Shown here in pieces: positions 9,000 through 17,412 of a stretch of 64,000 bases of DNA. The number at the start of each line of letters is the position of its first letter. The first letter of the stretch is position 1. Origin of the DNA: Bordetella genomosp. 11 (lineage in GTDB: Bacteria; Pseudomonadota; Gammaproteobacteria; Burkholderiales; Burkholderiaceae_B); contig NZ_NEVS01000004.1 in assembly GCF_002261215.1 (NCBI RefSeq), forward strand, positions 1,116,001-1,180,000. Direction: 5' to 3'. Below the pieces are notes generated by a model. The model was not told where the DNA came from. It did not search any database and saw only the letters and a program-made list of their open reading frames with translations. Made by a program: the position numbers and the translations under genes.

Positions 9000-11114
9000 A
9001 TGGCCGCGTTGATCGCCATGTTCAAGAACAACGGCGGGGCGCAGGCGCGGTTGCTCGCGGGCCCGCTGTTGATCGTCCTGGTCCTGGGAATGATGATCCT
9101 GCCGTTGCCGGCATTCGTCCTGGACCTGCTGTTCACGTTCAATATTTCGCTGGCGATCATGATCCTGCTGGTCGCCATGTTCACGCGCAAGCCGCTGGAC
9201 TTCGCGGCTTTTCCGTCCGTGCTGCTGTTCGCGACGCTGTTGCGCCTGTCGCTGAACGTGGCGTCGACGCGCGTGGTCCTGCTGAACGGCCACACCGGAC
9301 CGGACGCCGCGGGCAAGGTGATCGAGGCTTTCGGCCATTTCCTGGTCGGTGGCAACTTCGCGATCGGCATCATCCTGTTCGTGATCCTGACGATCATCAA
9401 CTTCATCGTGATCACCAAGGGCGCGGGCCGGATCGCCGAAGTGGGCGCGCGATTCACCCTGGACGCGATGCCGGGCAAGCAGATGGCCATCGATGCCGAC
9501 CTGAATGCCGGCCTGATCCGCGAGGATGAAGCGCGGCGCCGCCGCAGCGAAGTGGCGCAGGAAGCCGATTTCTTCGGCTCCATGGACGGCGCCAGCAAGT
9601 TCGTGCGCGGCGATGCCGTCGCCGGGCTGCTGATCATGGCGATCAACGTTATCGGCGGCCTGATCGTCGGTGTGGCGCAGCATGGCCTCTCGGTGGGCGA
9701 CTCGGCGCGCGTGTACACGCTGCTGACCATCGGTGACGGTCTGGTGGCGCAGATCCCGGCCCTGGTCATTTCCACCGCCGCCGGCGTGGTCGTGTCGCGC
9801 GTGTCGAACGACCAGGACATCGGCCAGCAGATGATCAGCCAGCTGTTCTCCAATCCCAGCGTGCTGTTCCTGACCGCCGGCATCATCGGCATCATGGGCC
9901 TGATTCCGAACATGCCGCACATTGCCTTCCTGGCACTGGCGACCATCTTCGGAACGGCCGGCTGGATGCTGTACAAGAAGCAGGCGCGCGTATCCGCCGA
10001 GCAGAACCGTGCGCCTTCGCCGGCGCAGGAACAGGCCAAGCTCGCGGCGGCCGAAGCCAGCTGGGAAGACGTGTCCATGGTCGACCAGCTGGGCCTGGAA
10101 GTGGGCTACCGCCTGATACCGCTGGTCGATCATTCCCAGAACGGCGAGCTGCTGCATCGCGTGCGCAGCCTGCGCAAGAAATTCGCGCAGGACGTGGGCT
10201 TTCTGCCGCCCGTGGTGCACATCCGCGACAACCTGGAATTGAAACCCAACGACTACGTCATCCTGCTGTCCGGCGTGGAAGTCGGCCGCGGCGTCGCCAT
10301 GCCGGGCCAATGGCTGGCTATCGATCCGGGCGGAGTCACCATTAAGCTGAAAGGCACGCCGACTACCGATCCGGCCTTCGGCCTGCCGGCCATCTGGATC
10401 GATGCGTCGCTGCGCGACCAGGCGCAGGTGGCGGGCTATACGGTGGTGGACGCCAGCACGGTGGTGGCCACGCACCTGAACCATCTGATGCACCGCCACG
10501 GATCCCAGTTGCTGGGTCGCCAGGAAGTCCAGCAACTGCTGGATCGCATCGGACGCGAAGCACCCAAGCTCGTCGAAGACCTGGTACCCAAGACCGTACC
10601 GCTTACCGTCCTGCAGAAGGTGCTGCAAGGCCTGCTGGCCGAGGAAGTGCCGATCCGCGATATGCGTTCGATCGTCGACACCATGTCGGAGCACGCGCCG
10701 CGCCTGTCGGCGTTGAACGCCACCGCGGGCGGGCAACCCGATGTCGGCGAACTGATCGCGCTGGTGCGCCGCGCCCTCGGACGCGCCATCACGCAGCAGT
10801 GGTTCCCGGGCGAGGGCGAGGTGCGCGTCATCGCGCTGGACGTCAAGCTCGAACGGGTCCTGTCGCAGGCCATCAGTACCAGCGGCGTCCTGGAGCCCGG
10901 CCTGGCCGATACGCTGCTGCGCGAAACGCGCGCGGCGGTGGGCCGCCAGGAGGCCCTGGGCAATGCGCCTGTCCTGGTCGTGTCGCCGGTCCTGCGGCCG
11001 GCGCTGTCGCGCTTCCTGCGCCATCACGTTCCGCAACTGGGCGTGCTTGCCAATACTGAAATTCCGGATGAACGCATCGTGCGCGTCACGGCGCTGATCG
11101 GGAGTAACGCTTGA
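9000..11114 (+). CDS. flhA: Flagellar export gate protein FlhA
   Basis: FlhA is the largest export-gate protein and docks chaperone-substrate complexes in a nonameric cytoplasmic ring. The 704-residue product has about eight hydrophobic segments in the first 330 residues with the FHIPEP signature region (RFTLDAMPGKQMAIDADLNAG, about residues 151-171, between membrane segments), followed by a linker near 335-350 and the cytoplasmic domain to the C-terminus. Length is normal. Its stop overlaps the TTG start of flhF. Confidence 0.97.
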   Translation: MAALIAMFKNNGGAQARLLAGPLLIVLVLGMMILPLPAFVLDLLFTFNISLAIMILLVAMFTRKPLDFAAFPSVLLFATLLRLSLNVASTRVVLLNGHTGPDAAGKVIEAFGHFLVGGNFAIGIILFVILTIINFIVITKGAGRIAEVGARFTLDAMPGKQMAIDADLNAGLIREDEARRRRSEVAQEADFFGSMDGASKFVRGDAVAGLLIMAINVIGGLIVGVAQHGLSVGDSARVYTLLTIGDGLVAQIPALVISTAAGVVVSRVSNDQDIGQQMISQLFSNPSVLFLTAGIIGIMGLIPNMPHIAFLALATIFGTAGWMLYKKQARVSAEQNRAPSPAQEQAKLAAAEASWEDVSMVDQLGLEVGYRLIPLVDHSQNGELLHRVRSLRKKFAQDVGFLPPVVHIRDNLELKPNDYVILLSGVEVGRGVAMPGQWLAIDPGGVTIKLKGTPTTDPAFGLPAIWIDASLRDQAQVAGYTVVDASTVVATHLNHLMHRHGSQLLGRQEVQQLLDRIGREAPKLVEDLVPKTVPLTVLQKVLQGLLAEEVPIRDMRSIVDTMSEHAPRLSALNATAGGQPDVGELIALVRRALGRAITQQWFPGEGEVRVIALDVKLERVLSQAISTSGVLEPGLADTLLRETRAAVGRQEALGNAPVLVVSPVLRPALSRFLRHHVPQLGVLANTEIPDERIVRVTALIGSNA

Positions 11115-13699
11115 AAATCACCCGCTTTTTCGCGGCGACCCACCGCGAGGTCATGCGCGAGGTTCGCATGGCCCTGGGGCCGGACGCCCTGATCATTTCC
11201 AGCCGCAGCCTCGATGGCGGCGTAGAGGTCATGGCGACCGACCCTTCGGCCATCGACGACGAAGGCCGCATTGTCTTCAACGAACCGGAGGTCGCGCCCG
11301 CCAGCCACGCCATCGCCGACGCACCGGCGGTACGCCCGGACGACGCGCGGCCCTACGCACCGCGCCTGGCCGAGACGCCGGCGGCCGCGCCGCGTCTCGT
11401 CGAGCCGCGGGCCTACGAGCCGCGTACCGAGACCGCTCGCGCGGTGGAGCCGGCTCTCGCCGAAGGACGGGCGTCCGCGGTGGACGCTACGCCGATCCGT
11501 GTGACGGGCGATAGCACCTTCGCGCTGGTGGACGAGGAAAACGGCCAGTATCAGCCCGCCGGCGCTGGCGTGGCCGATGCCAGCCAGATGGCCGAGGCCC
11601 TGAACGCCTTGCGCGGCTCGCTGGAGACGCGCATCGACGGGCTGATGTGGGGCAAGGGCCTGAGCCGCGAGCCCGTCGCCACCGCGCTGTTCCGTACATT
11701 GATGGAAGCGGGCTTCAGCGCCAACCTGATCCGCGCGATGCTGTCGCGCCTGCCGCCGCGCATGTCGATCGCGGCGGCCATGAACTGGGCGCGCAACGAG
11801 TTGATCGACCACTTGCCCGTGGTGGGCAACGAAGACGACCTGCTGGGCAACGGCGGCGTTTTCGCGCTGGTCGGTCCCACCGGCGTCGGCAAGACCACCA
11901 CGCTGGCCAAGCTGGCGGCACGCTGTGTTGCCCGGGTGGGCCGCGAGCAGGTCGCCATGCTGACCACGGATAATTTCCGGATCGGCGCGCATGAACAGTT
12001 GCAGATCTACGGCCGCCTGATGGGGGTGCCCACGCGATCGGTGCGGGACGTCGCGCAGCTGCGCGAAACGCTGGCCGAACTGGGCGAGCGCAAGATCGTC
12101 CTGATCGACACCACCGGTATCAGCCAGCGCGACCGGCATGTCGCCGAGCAGGCCGCCATGCTATGCGGCGCGGGGCGTCCGGTCCAACGGCTGGTCGTCC
12201 TGAACGCCGCCAGCCAGGGGGACACGCTGGACGAAGTCGCGCATGCCTACCGCAACGGCGCCGACGAAGACGTGCGCGGCTGCATCATCACCAAGATAGA
12301 CGAGGCATCGCGCTACGCCGCGGCGCTGGACACCGCCATCCGGCATCGCTTGCCCATCCATTACGTCTCGCGCGGCCAGCGCGTGCCGGAACACATGGAC
12401 GTGCCCACCGCGGCCGAACTGGTGGACGGCGCCTTTGCATGCCTGAGGCGGCCGGCGCTCTACACGCCCAGCGAGGCGGATCTGGCGGCCCTGTGGTCGG
12501 CTTCGCGCGACGAGGCGGGCGGGCTGCTGGGCATGGACCCGGTACGGCGCCGTCAACTGCTGGCTTCCGCGATGCTGCGCCCCCAGGGCCCGAGCGCGGA
12601 GACCGAGCGCGATATGGACGCCGCGCTGGCGTGGATCAATACGGATCCGGCCTGCGTACAGGCGCGCGAACTATGGCGTGGCTTCGGCGGCGATCGGCCG
12701 CTGGCCACCCAATCGCTGGCGCGCATGCCGCTGGATATGGTGCGCGCGGAGTTCCCGGCGACCTGCTCGCGCCATTTGCTGGTGCTGCATGGGCAGGTGG
12801 CGATGAGCGGCCCCGGCATGCCGGGCGGTACGCTGATGTCGTCGTTGCTGATGAGCGACCGCGGCGCGGCGCTGGCGGCGCCGGTGCAGCAATTGGCGCT
12901 GGAACACGGCACGGTGTCGAATATCGAGACCCGCGGCCTGCCCCATGCCAACGTGGCCGATGCCCTGGTGGCGCGGGCGGCTTGGCTGCACGGCGCGCTC
13001 AGGCCGCTGCCGGTCGTGCATTTGATCGCGGCGGGCACCGCGGCGCTATGGCAGTCGCTGTCCGCCCAGGGCATGGACTGGATGTCGCGCTCCACCGGCG
13101 CGCTGCGGGTGGTCCAGGACGAGACGCCGACGACCCTGCAGGCCATCGGCAAGACGCTGGGATACGTGCCGGTGGGGGAAGCGGGCGATATGGTCGGCCT
13201 GATCCAGATCGCCGGCGAGACGGCCGTGCCGCTGCGGCTATGGGCCGCCGGTACGGAGGCAACGCTGGCCGGGCGCGGCGCGGAGGCGGCGCCGGTGCGC
13301 GTGGTCTGCGCCAAGCTGATCGATCCTTCCGGCCGCGTCGTCCAGCAGATCTATGGGCTGACGAATATCGGCGTGGCACAGGCGGACGCGGCCACGGTCG
13401 CGCGCTGGCTGGTGCTGCACGATCATGCCAAGAGCACGTTCCGCTATATGGCGCACGCGTGGCAGCCCTTGTCCGGCAGTACGACGGGGGATGATTCCAC
13501 GTTGCGGCAGGTCCTGATGGCGGGGCAGCTTGGCGCGGCATGCTGGCAATTGGCGCACGCACCATCGGCTTCGGTCATGCGCAGGCTGCTGCAAAGCCTG
13601 ATGGGGCCCGAACGCAAACTGCCGGCGCGCCTGGTGCCGCCCGCGTTGTTGCGGTTCCTCGCGATGGTGGAAATGGCCGGCGAGGGCGGGGCCGGCTAG
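11111..13699 (+). CDS. flhF: Flagellar SRP-like GTPase FlhF with long C-terminal extension
   Basis: FlhF is an SRP-family GTPase that in other bacteria directs flagellar placement or number. The start is TTG, overlapping the flhA stop by four bases. The first 20 residues (MKITRFFAATHREVMREVR) match the FlhF B-domain start. An Ala/Pro/Arg-rich stretch follows to about 150, then the N domain and the G domain with the P-loop GPTGVGKTT at 255-263, the TTDNFRIGAHEQL segment near 285, IDTTGI near 335 and TKIDEA near 395. The GTPase ends near 450. The remaining 400 or so residues are not part of the usual FlhF fold, making the protein nearly twice the family length. No flhG/fleN gene follows. Confidence 0.92.
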   Translation: MKITRFFAATHREVMREVRMALGPDALIISSRSLDGGVEVMATDPSAIDDEGRIVFNEPEVAPASHAIADAPAVRPDDARPYAPRLAETPAAAPRLVEPRAYEPRTETARAVEPALAEGRASAVDATPIRVTGDSTFALVDEENGQYQPAGAGVADASQMAEALNALRGSLETRIDGLMWGKGLSREPVATALFRTLMEAGFSANLIRAMLSRLPPRMSIAAAMNWARNELIDHLPVVGNEDDLLGNGGVFALVGPTGVGKTTTLAKLAARCVARVGREQVAMLTTDNFRIGAHEQLQIYGRLMGVPTRSVRDVAQLRETLAELGERKIVLIDTTGISQRDRHVAEQAAMLCGAGRPVQRLVVLNAASQGDTLDEVAHAYRNGADEDVRGCIITKIDEASRYAAALDTAIRHRLPIHYVSRGQRVPEHMDVPTAAELVDGAFACLRRPALYTPSEADLAALWSASRDEAGGLLGMDPVRRRQLLASAMLRPQGPSAETERDMDAALAWINTDPACVQARELWRGFGGDRPLATQSLARMPLDMVRAEFPATCSRHLLVLHGQVAMSGPGMPGGTLMSSLLMSDRGAALAAPVQQLALEHGTVSNIETRGLPHANVADALVARAAWLHGALRPLPVVHLIAAGTAALWQSLSAQGMDWMSRSTGALRVVQDETPTTLQAIGKTLGYVPVGEAGDMVGLIQIAGETAVPLRLWAAGTEATLAGRGAEAAPVRVVCAKLIDPSGRVVQQIYGLTNIGVAQADAATVARWLVLHDHAKSTFRYMAHAWQPLSGSTTGDDSTLRQVLMAGQLGAACWQLAHAPSASVMRRLLQSLMGPERKLPARLVPPALLRFLAMVEMAGEGGAG

Positions 13700-13787
13700 G
13701 TAAAGCCCGGTGCCCGCGCGAGCGGGCGGCCGGCAAGCAGAGGCGCGGGCATCCCATGCGCGATGCCCCGGCCCGGCGCGCGCCCAG

Positions 13788-14255
13788 TCAGGTGGCGATG
13801 ATGGTTTTTCCGGTATTGCCTTGCCGCGACCGCCCGTTGGCCTCGTACAGGCCGGACCGCTTGGTCAGGGATTGCAGCGCATCCAGCGCTTCCTCGGTAT
13901 AGCGCAGGTGCATGTCGATCAGCGCGCCATTGCGGTCGTTGATCCCGGCGGCCGCGGCGCACCGGTCCAGCAGTTGCCGCCAGGTTGCCGCGATATCCGG
14001 ATGATGTTCGGCCGCTTCGGTGGTGCCCGCGTGTCCGGACCCGAAACCCAGTTCCGCGAGCAGCGCATCGCGGCGCGCGCTCAGCTCATGCAGGCGCGCG
14101 GCGATACCGTTCTTCGATTCGGTGATGGCATTCAGGGCATTGAAGGACTGGCGCTCCGTCAGCGCGATGGTCTCGGAGCCCAGCAGTTCGGTGAATTCGA
14201 CAACCAACGCATCTTCTTCCAGCAGACATTCATGCAGTTTTTCCGTGGCGTTCAT
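13788..14255 (-). CDS. flgN: Flagellar export chaperone FlgN
   Basis: FlgN is the export chaperone of the hook-filament junction proteins FlgK and FlgL. The 155-residue protein is mostly helical, with an N-terminal heptad pattern (LHECLLEEDALVVEFTELLGSETIALTERQ) typical of the family, and a C-terminal helix around 120-140. It lies downstream of flgM on the minus strand with a 31-base gap, so both should be transcribed from the sigma-28 promoter upstream of flgM. The assignment rests on composition and on the flgA-flgM-flgN context. Confidence 0.9.
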   Translation of the reverse strand: MNATEKLHECLLEEDALVVEFTELLGSETIALTERQSFNALNAITESKNGIAARLHELSARRDALLAELGFGSGHAGTTEAAEHHPDIAATWRQLLDRCAAAAGINDRNGALIDMHLRYTEEALDALQSLTKRSGLYEANGRSRQGNTGKTIIAT

Positions 14256-14286
14256 GGCGGTCAGGTAGGAGGTGTTTCGGGGGTGG

Positions 14287-14586
14287 TTACTTCAGTAGTT
14301 CCTTGGCGCTCGCGATCAGGCCGTCGGCGATCTTGGTCGGGTCGATCTTGAGCTGCCCGGCGGCGATGGCGTCCCGGATGGCCTGGACCTTGGCGGTGTC
14401 GATATCGCCCGCGCCGCTTTGCAGGTCTACCAGCTTGCGCGACATCGGGCTCAGATCCACCTGGGCGCTGCTGGACGTGCCGCCAGCCACGCCGCCGTAG
14501 GCCTGGCTGACCGCGGCGCGCGTGCTGCCGGTGTCGGCGGTGGTCGGCGATGGCCGGGTGGTGGAGGAATTGATCTTCACGGTCAA
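14287..14586 (-). CDS. flgM: Anti-sigma-28 factor FlgM
   Basis: FlgM holds sigma-28 (FliA) inactive until the hook is complete and is then exported. The 99-residue protein has a Ser/Thr-rich disordered N-half and a C-half with VDLSPMSRKLVDLQSG and KVQAIRDAIAAGQLKIDPTKIADGLI, which matches the sigma-binding FlgM helices. It is preceded by a clear sigma-28 promoter at 14642-14668, giving the usual feedback in which late-gene sigma factor raises its own inhibitor. Confidence 0.95.
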   Translation of the reverse strand: MTVKINSSTTRPSPTTADTGSTRAAVSQAYGGVAGGTSSSAQVDLSPMSRKLVDLQSGAGDIDTAKVQAIRDAIAAGQLKIDPTKIADGLIASAKELLK

Positions 14587-14641
14587 AATCCCGCGCAGCG
14601 GGCTCCTGGGTATGCAGGCCGAAACGCCTGCCTATGCTCTT

Positions 14642-14668
14642 GTAACGGCAGCTTTATCGGGAACTTTA
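14642..14668 (-). promoter_or_regulatory. Sigma-28 (FliA) promoter for flgM-flgN
   Basis: On the minus strand the -35 reads TAAAGTTC and the -10 reads GCCGTTAC, separated by exactly 11 bases. This matches the known sigma-28 form TAAAGTTT-N11-GCCGATAA closely. It lies 55 bases upstream of the flgM ATG and closely resembles the flaG promoter at 47413-47439. Confidence 0.88.
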
Positions 14669-14766
14669 GGTCCCCGCGGGCTGCCGGCATGGGCCCGTTG
14701 GCGATTTTCGCGGCCAATTGCGCGCAATTTGTCAGCATCTTGTCAGTATCGTCAGGCAACGGCAGC

Positions 14767-15480
14767 TTACAGCGGCACTTCGACGTTGCCCTGCGGTTGC
14801 AGTATCCCGCTGACGACCTGGCCCGAGGCGGTCTTGACTTCGACCGTCGAGCCCGGGGAGGCGTTCTGCATCACCTGGCCTTCGCTGCTGACCACGAAGC
14901 CGGCGCCGCGGGCCGTGATGCGCACCATTTGCCCGCGCTGTACCGAGCCGGCACTGCGCAGATTCGTCATCCGGATGGGTTGTCCCATTCCGACGCGATA
15001 GCCGACCGTCATGCCCAGGACGCTTTGCGGGTCCGTGACGGCACCCGGCGGCAGGTTGATCAGGTCGCCGTCGCGCGGCGCCAGGTCTTCCGGCCGCAGC
15101 GTTTCGCCGGCGTTGATCGGCCGCGCCGCGACGTAGTACTGCCCCGGCAGGCTGACCGTGGCTTGCACGTAGATGTTCCACGGCCTGGGCGCCGTGCAAC
15201 GCACGCCCACGCTCATGCGGGCACGCGGCCGCATGGGCCCCGTGGTGTAGGCGGTGAGCGCGTCGCAGGCGGGCAGGCGATCCGTATGGACCTCGTCGAT
15301 CTGGATGTTCGGCTGGGCCGGTAGCGACGACAACTGCTGCAGCAGGTAATCCTGGGCGGCGCGCTGTACGGCGGACGGGTCCTGCGCGCGCTCGACGGCC
15401 TGCGCCTGGGCATATGCCGCGCCGGACAGGGTGACCTGGGCGGCAATGGCCAGGGCGGAAAGCAGGAGACGTCGGAGCAT
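14767..15480 (-). CDS. flgA: P-ring assembly chaperone FlgA
   Basis: FlgA is a periplasmic chaperone that helps FlgI form the P ring. The 237-residue precursor starts at MLRRLLLSALAIAAQVTLSG with a signal peptide cleaved near AYAQA; the longer frame upstream adds a non-signal stretch and was not used. The C-terminal half is an SAF domain (YYVAARPINAGETLRPEDL, VLGMTVGYRVGMGQPI) ending in a strand-rich tail with GQVVSGILQPQGNVEVPL. It is divergent from flgB. Confidence 0.94.
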   Translation of the reverse strand: MLRRLLLSALAIAAQVTLSGAAYAQAQAVERAQDPSAVQRAAQDYLLQQLSSLPAQPNIQIDEVHTDRLPACDALTAYTTGPMRPRARMSVGVRCTAPRPWNIYVQATVSLPGQYYVAARPINAGETLRPEDLAPRDGDLINLPPGAVTDPQSVLGMTVGYRVGMGQPIRMTNLRSAGSVQRGQMVRITARGAGFVVSSEGQVMQNASPGSTVEVKTASGQVVSGILQPQGNVEVPL

Positions 15481-15757
15481 GGGTAGATCCCAAGGCGGAC
15501 CGGAAGATAGGACGAATGGAATTGTAGAAGCGCGGCGCCGGAAGCAATACCCGAATTGGCGGACGAATAGTCGGTTATTTGGATGATTGTGGGCCGCCTC
15601 GTCCACCTATGATTCCTTCCGTGCCGAAAGGCCTCCCGATGCAGCGCCGTTCCGGAAGGGGCGCGCGCTTTTCGCCTTGGGCGGCTGGCGGCGCGGCCCC
15701 GGCAGCCGCCGGGACGGATGGCAGCATGGTAACCGCACGATTAGGGATGCGACCCGG
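15481..15757. promoter_or_regulatory. Divergent flgA/flgB control region
   Basis: A 277-base gap between oppositely oriented flagellar genes that must hold the promoters for both. It has an AT-richer stretch near 15540-15590 (AATTGGCGGACGAATAGTCG and nearby) that could bind an activator. I could not find a well-matched sigma-28 promoter or a convincing two-half-site FlhDC box. Confidence 0.5.
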
Positions 15758-16165
15758 ATGATAGACCGCCTCAGCCAGGATCTAGGCTTTTTCCAGCAAT
15801 CGCTGGATCTGCGCGCGCAGCGCCAGGAAGTCCTGTCGGCCAACATCGCCAACGCCGACACGCCGAACTACAAGGCGCGCGATTTCGATTTCCGTTCCGC
15901 CCTGGAGGGCGCGATGGGCGCGGGCATGAACCTGCCGCCGGTGAACCTGGCGCTGACCTCGCCGCGCCATATCCCGGCCCAGGGTCCGACGCAACCCACC
16001 GTGGACCTGCTCTACCGCAATCCCTACCAGGCCAGCCTGGACGGCAACACCGTCGATATGGACGGGGAACGGGTGCGTTTCGCCGACAACACGCTGCACT
16101 ACCAGAGCACCTCCACCGTCCTGACCGCCAAGATCAAGGACATGCTGCTGGCCATTTCCGAATAA
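15758..16165 (+). CDS. flgB: Flagellar proximal rod protein FlgB
   Basis: FlgB is a proximal rod subunit exported through the flagellar type III system. The 135-residue protein starts MIDRLSQDLGFFQQSLDLRA and has the conserved rod-family N-terminal motif LSANIANADTPNYKARDFDF near 27-47 and a C-terminal helix with YQSTSTVLTAKIKDMLLAI. The in-frame extension upstream to 15587 is unlike FlgB and was excluded. It starts the flgBCDEFGHIJ gene run. Confidence 0.95.
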   Translation: MIDRLSQDLGFFQQSLDLRAQRQEVLSANIANADTPNYKARDFDFRSALEGAMGAGMNLPPVNLALTSPRHIPAQGPTQPTVDLLYRNPYQASLDGNTVDMDGERVRFADNTLHYQSTSTVLTAKIKDMLLAISE

Positions 16166-16184
16166 CGGGAACACGGGATAAACC

Positions 16185-16601
16185 ATGGGTTTGTTGAGCA
16201 TTTTCGATATCGCCGGATCGGCGCTGACCGCGCAGTCGCAGCGCATGAACGTGGCGGCCAGCAACCTGGCGAACGCCGATAGCGCGGTTGGACCGGACGG
16301 CCAGCCCTACCGGGCGCGCCAGGTGGTATTCCAGGTGAATCCTTCGCAAGGCCAGGCGACCGGCGCCGAAATCGGCGGCGTGCGCGTGGCCGGCATCGTG
16401 CAGGACAACGCGCCGATGAAGCGCCTGTACGACCCCACCAACCCGCTGGCCGACAACCAGGGCTATGTGACCATGCCCAATGTCGACCCGGTGGCCGAGA
16501 CGGTGAACATGATCTCGGCATCCCGTTCGTACCAGGCCAATGTCGAGGTGCTGAATACGGCCAAGGCCCTGATGCAGAAGACGCTGACGATCGGGCAGTA
16601 G
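16185..16601 (+). CDS. flgC: Flagellar proximal rod protein FlgC
   Basis: A 138-residue rod protein. It has the N-terminal rod/hook motif [19 protein letters not shown] near 22-40 and the C-terminal motif [28 protein letters not shown] characteristic of FlgC. It lies 19 bases after flgB and 37 before flgD. Confidence 0.96.
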   Translation: MGLLSIFDIAGSALTAQSQRMNVAASNLANADSAVGPDGQPYRARQVVFQVNPSQGQATGAEIGGVRVAGIVQDNAPMKRLYDPTNPLADNQGYVTMPNVDPVAETVNMISASRSYQANVEVLNTAKALMQKTLTIGQ

Positions 16602-16638
16602 CCCGCGCGCCGTCCATGGTTAGATACCGGAGCTACGC

Positions 16639-17334
16639 ATGACCACCACCAGCACAGTCAACAACAACACCGGCACAGGTGCCGCGACGAATTCGTCCGC
16701 CAGCGCGTCCAGCGCCCAGTCGCTGCAGGACCAGTTCCTGACGCTGCTGGTCGCCCAGATGAACAATCAGGATCCGCTCAATCCGATGGACAACTACCAG
16801 TTGACGTCGCAACTGGCGCAGATTTCCACGGTGCAGGGGATCCAGGACCTGAAGTCCGTCCTGCAGACCGTCAGCAGCCAGGTCGACCTGGGGCAGTCGA
16901 TGGACGCGGTGTCGATGATCGGCAAGCAGGTCCTGTTCCCCGGCAACTCCCTGAAGATGGATACGGACGCCGGCAGCGGCACGCGCATCACGACGCCGAT
17001 CGGCGTGGACGTGCAGGCCGATGCCCACAATGTCACGCTGAAGATCAGCGACAGCACGGGGCGCGTGGTCCGCACCATGGACCTCGGCGCGCAGCAGGCC
17101 GGCATCGTCACCCCGACGTGGGATGGCAAGGATGACAGCGGCAACAGCCTGCCGGATGGCAAGTACACGTTCACGGTAGCGGCGACCGACGACAGCGGCA
17201 ATGCCGTGACGGCCGATGCGCTGACTTACGGCCAGGTGGGCGGGGTTTCGTATACGACGCAGGGCGTGCGGCTGGATCTGGGCCTGGCCGGCCAGGTCAG
17301 CATGCTGGATGTACGCAAGGTTTTGGGCACCTGA
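16639..17334 (+). CDS. flgD: Hook assembly cap FlgD
   Basis: FlgD forms the scaffold cap at the tip of the growing hook. The 231-residue protein has a Ser/Thr/Asn-rich start, the conserved segment DQFLTLLVAQMNNQDPLNPMDNYQLTSQLAQ (about 31-61) and an Ig-like FlgD domain with WDGKDDSGNSLPDGKYTF near 155. It ends in the usual VSMLDVRKVLG-type tail. Confidence 0.95.
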   Translation: MTTTSTVNNNTGTGAATNSSASASSAQSLQDQFLTLLVAQMNNQDPLNPMDNYQLTSQLAQISTVQGIQDLKSVLQTVSSQVDLGQSMDAVSMIGKQVLFPGNSLKMDTDAGSGTRITTPIGVDVQADAHNVTLKISDSTGRVVRTMDLGAQQAGIVTPTWDGKDDSGNSLPDGKYTFTVAATDDSGNAVTADALTYGQVGGVSYTTQGVRLDLGLAGQVSMLDVRKVLGT

Positions 17335-17342
17335 TAGACAAG

Positions 17343-17362
17343 GGGCGGCCTGGCGGCCGCCC
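17343..17362. terminator. Hairpin between flgD and flgE
   Basis: A perfect 8-base inverted repeat, GGGCGGCC and GGCCGCCC, with a TGGC loop. No T-tract follows, so it is more likely an mRNA-processing or attenuating hairpin than a full terminator. flgE begins about 50 bases later and may need a higher expression level than flgD. Confidence 0.45.
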
Positions 17363-17412
17363 AGGGCCGGTCTTCCGGCTTCCATCAACTTTCTGAACAA
17401 GCGAGAGATCGA

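Noticed and set aside
7767..11036. A 1089-codon minus-strand open frame over flhB and flhA
   Set aside because: Again a shadow of conserved genes on the other strand; Arg/His/Gln composition and lack of domains argue against coding.
15540..15600. FlhDC box in the flgA/flgB gap
   Set aside because: One half-site-like sequence (GGACGAATAGTCG) is present, but the matching half at 10-12 bases is poor.
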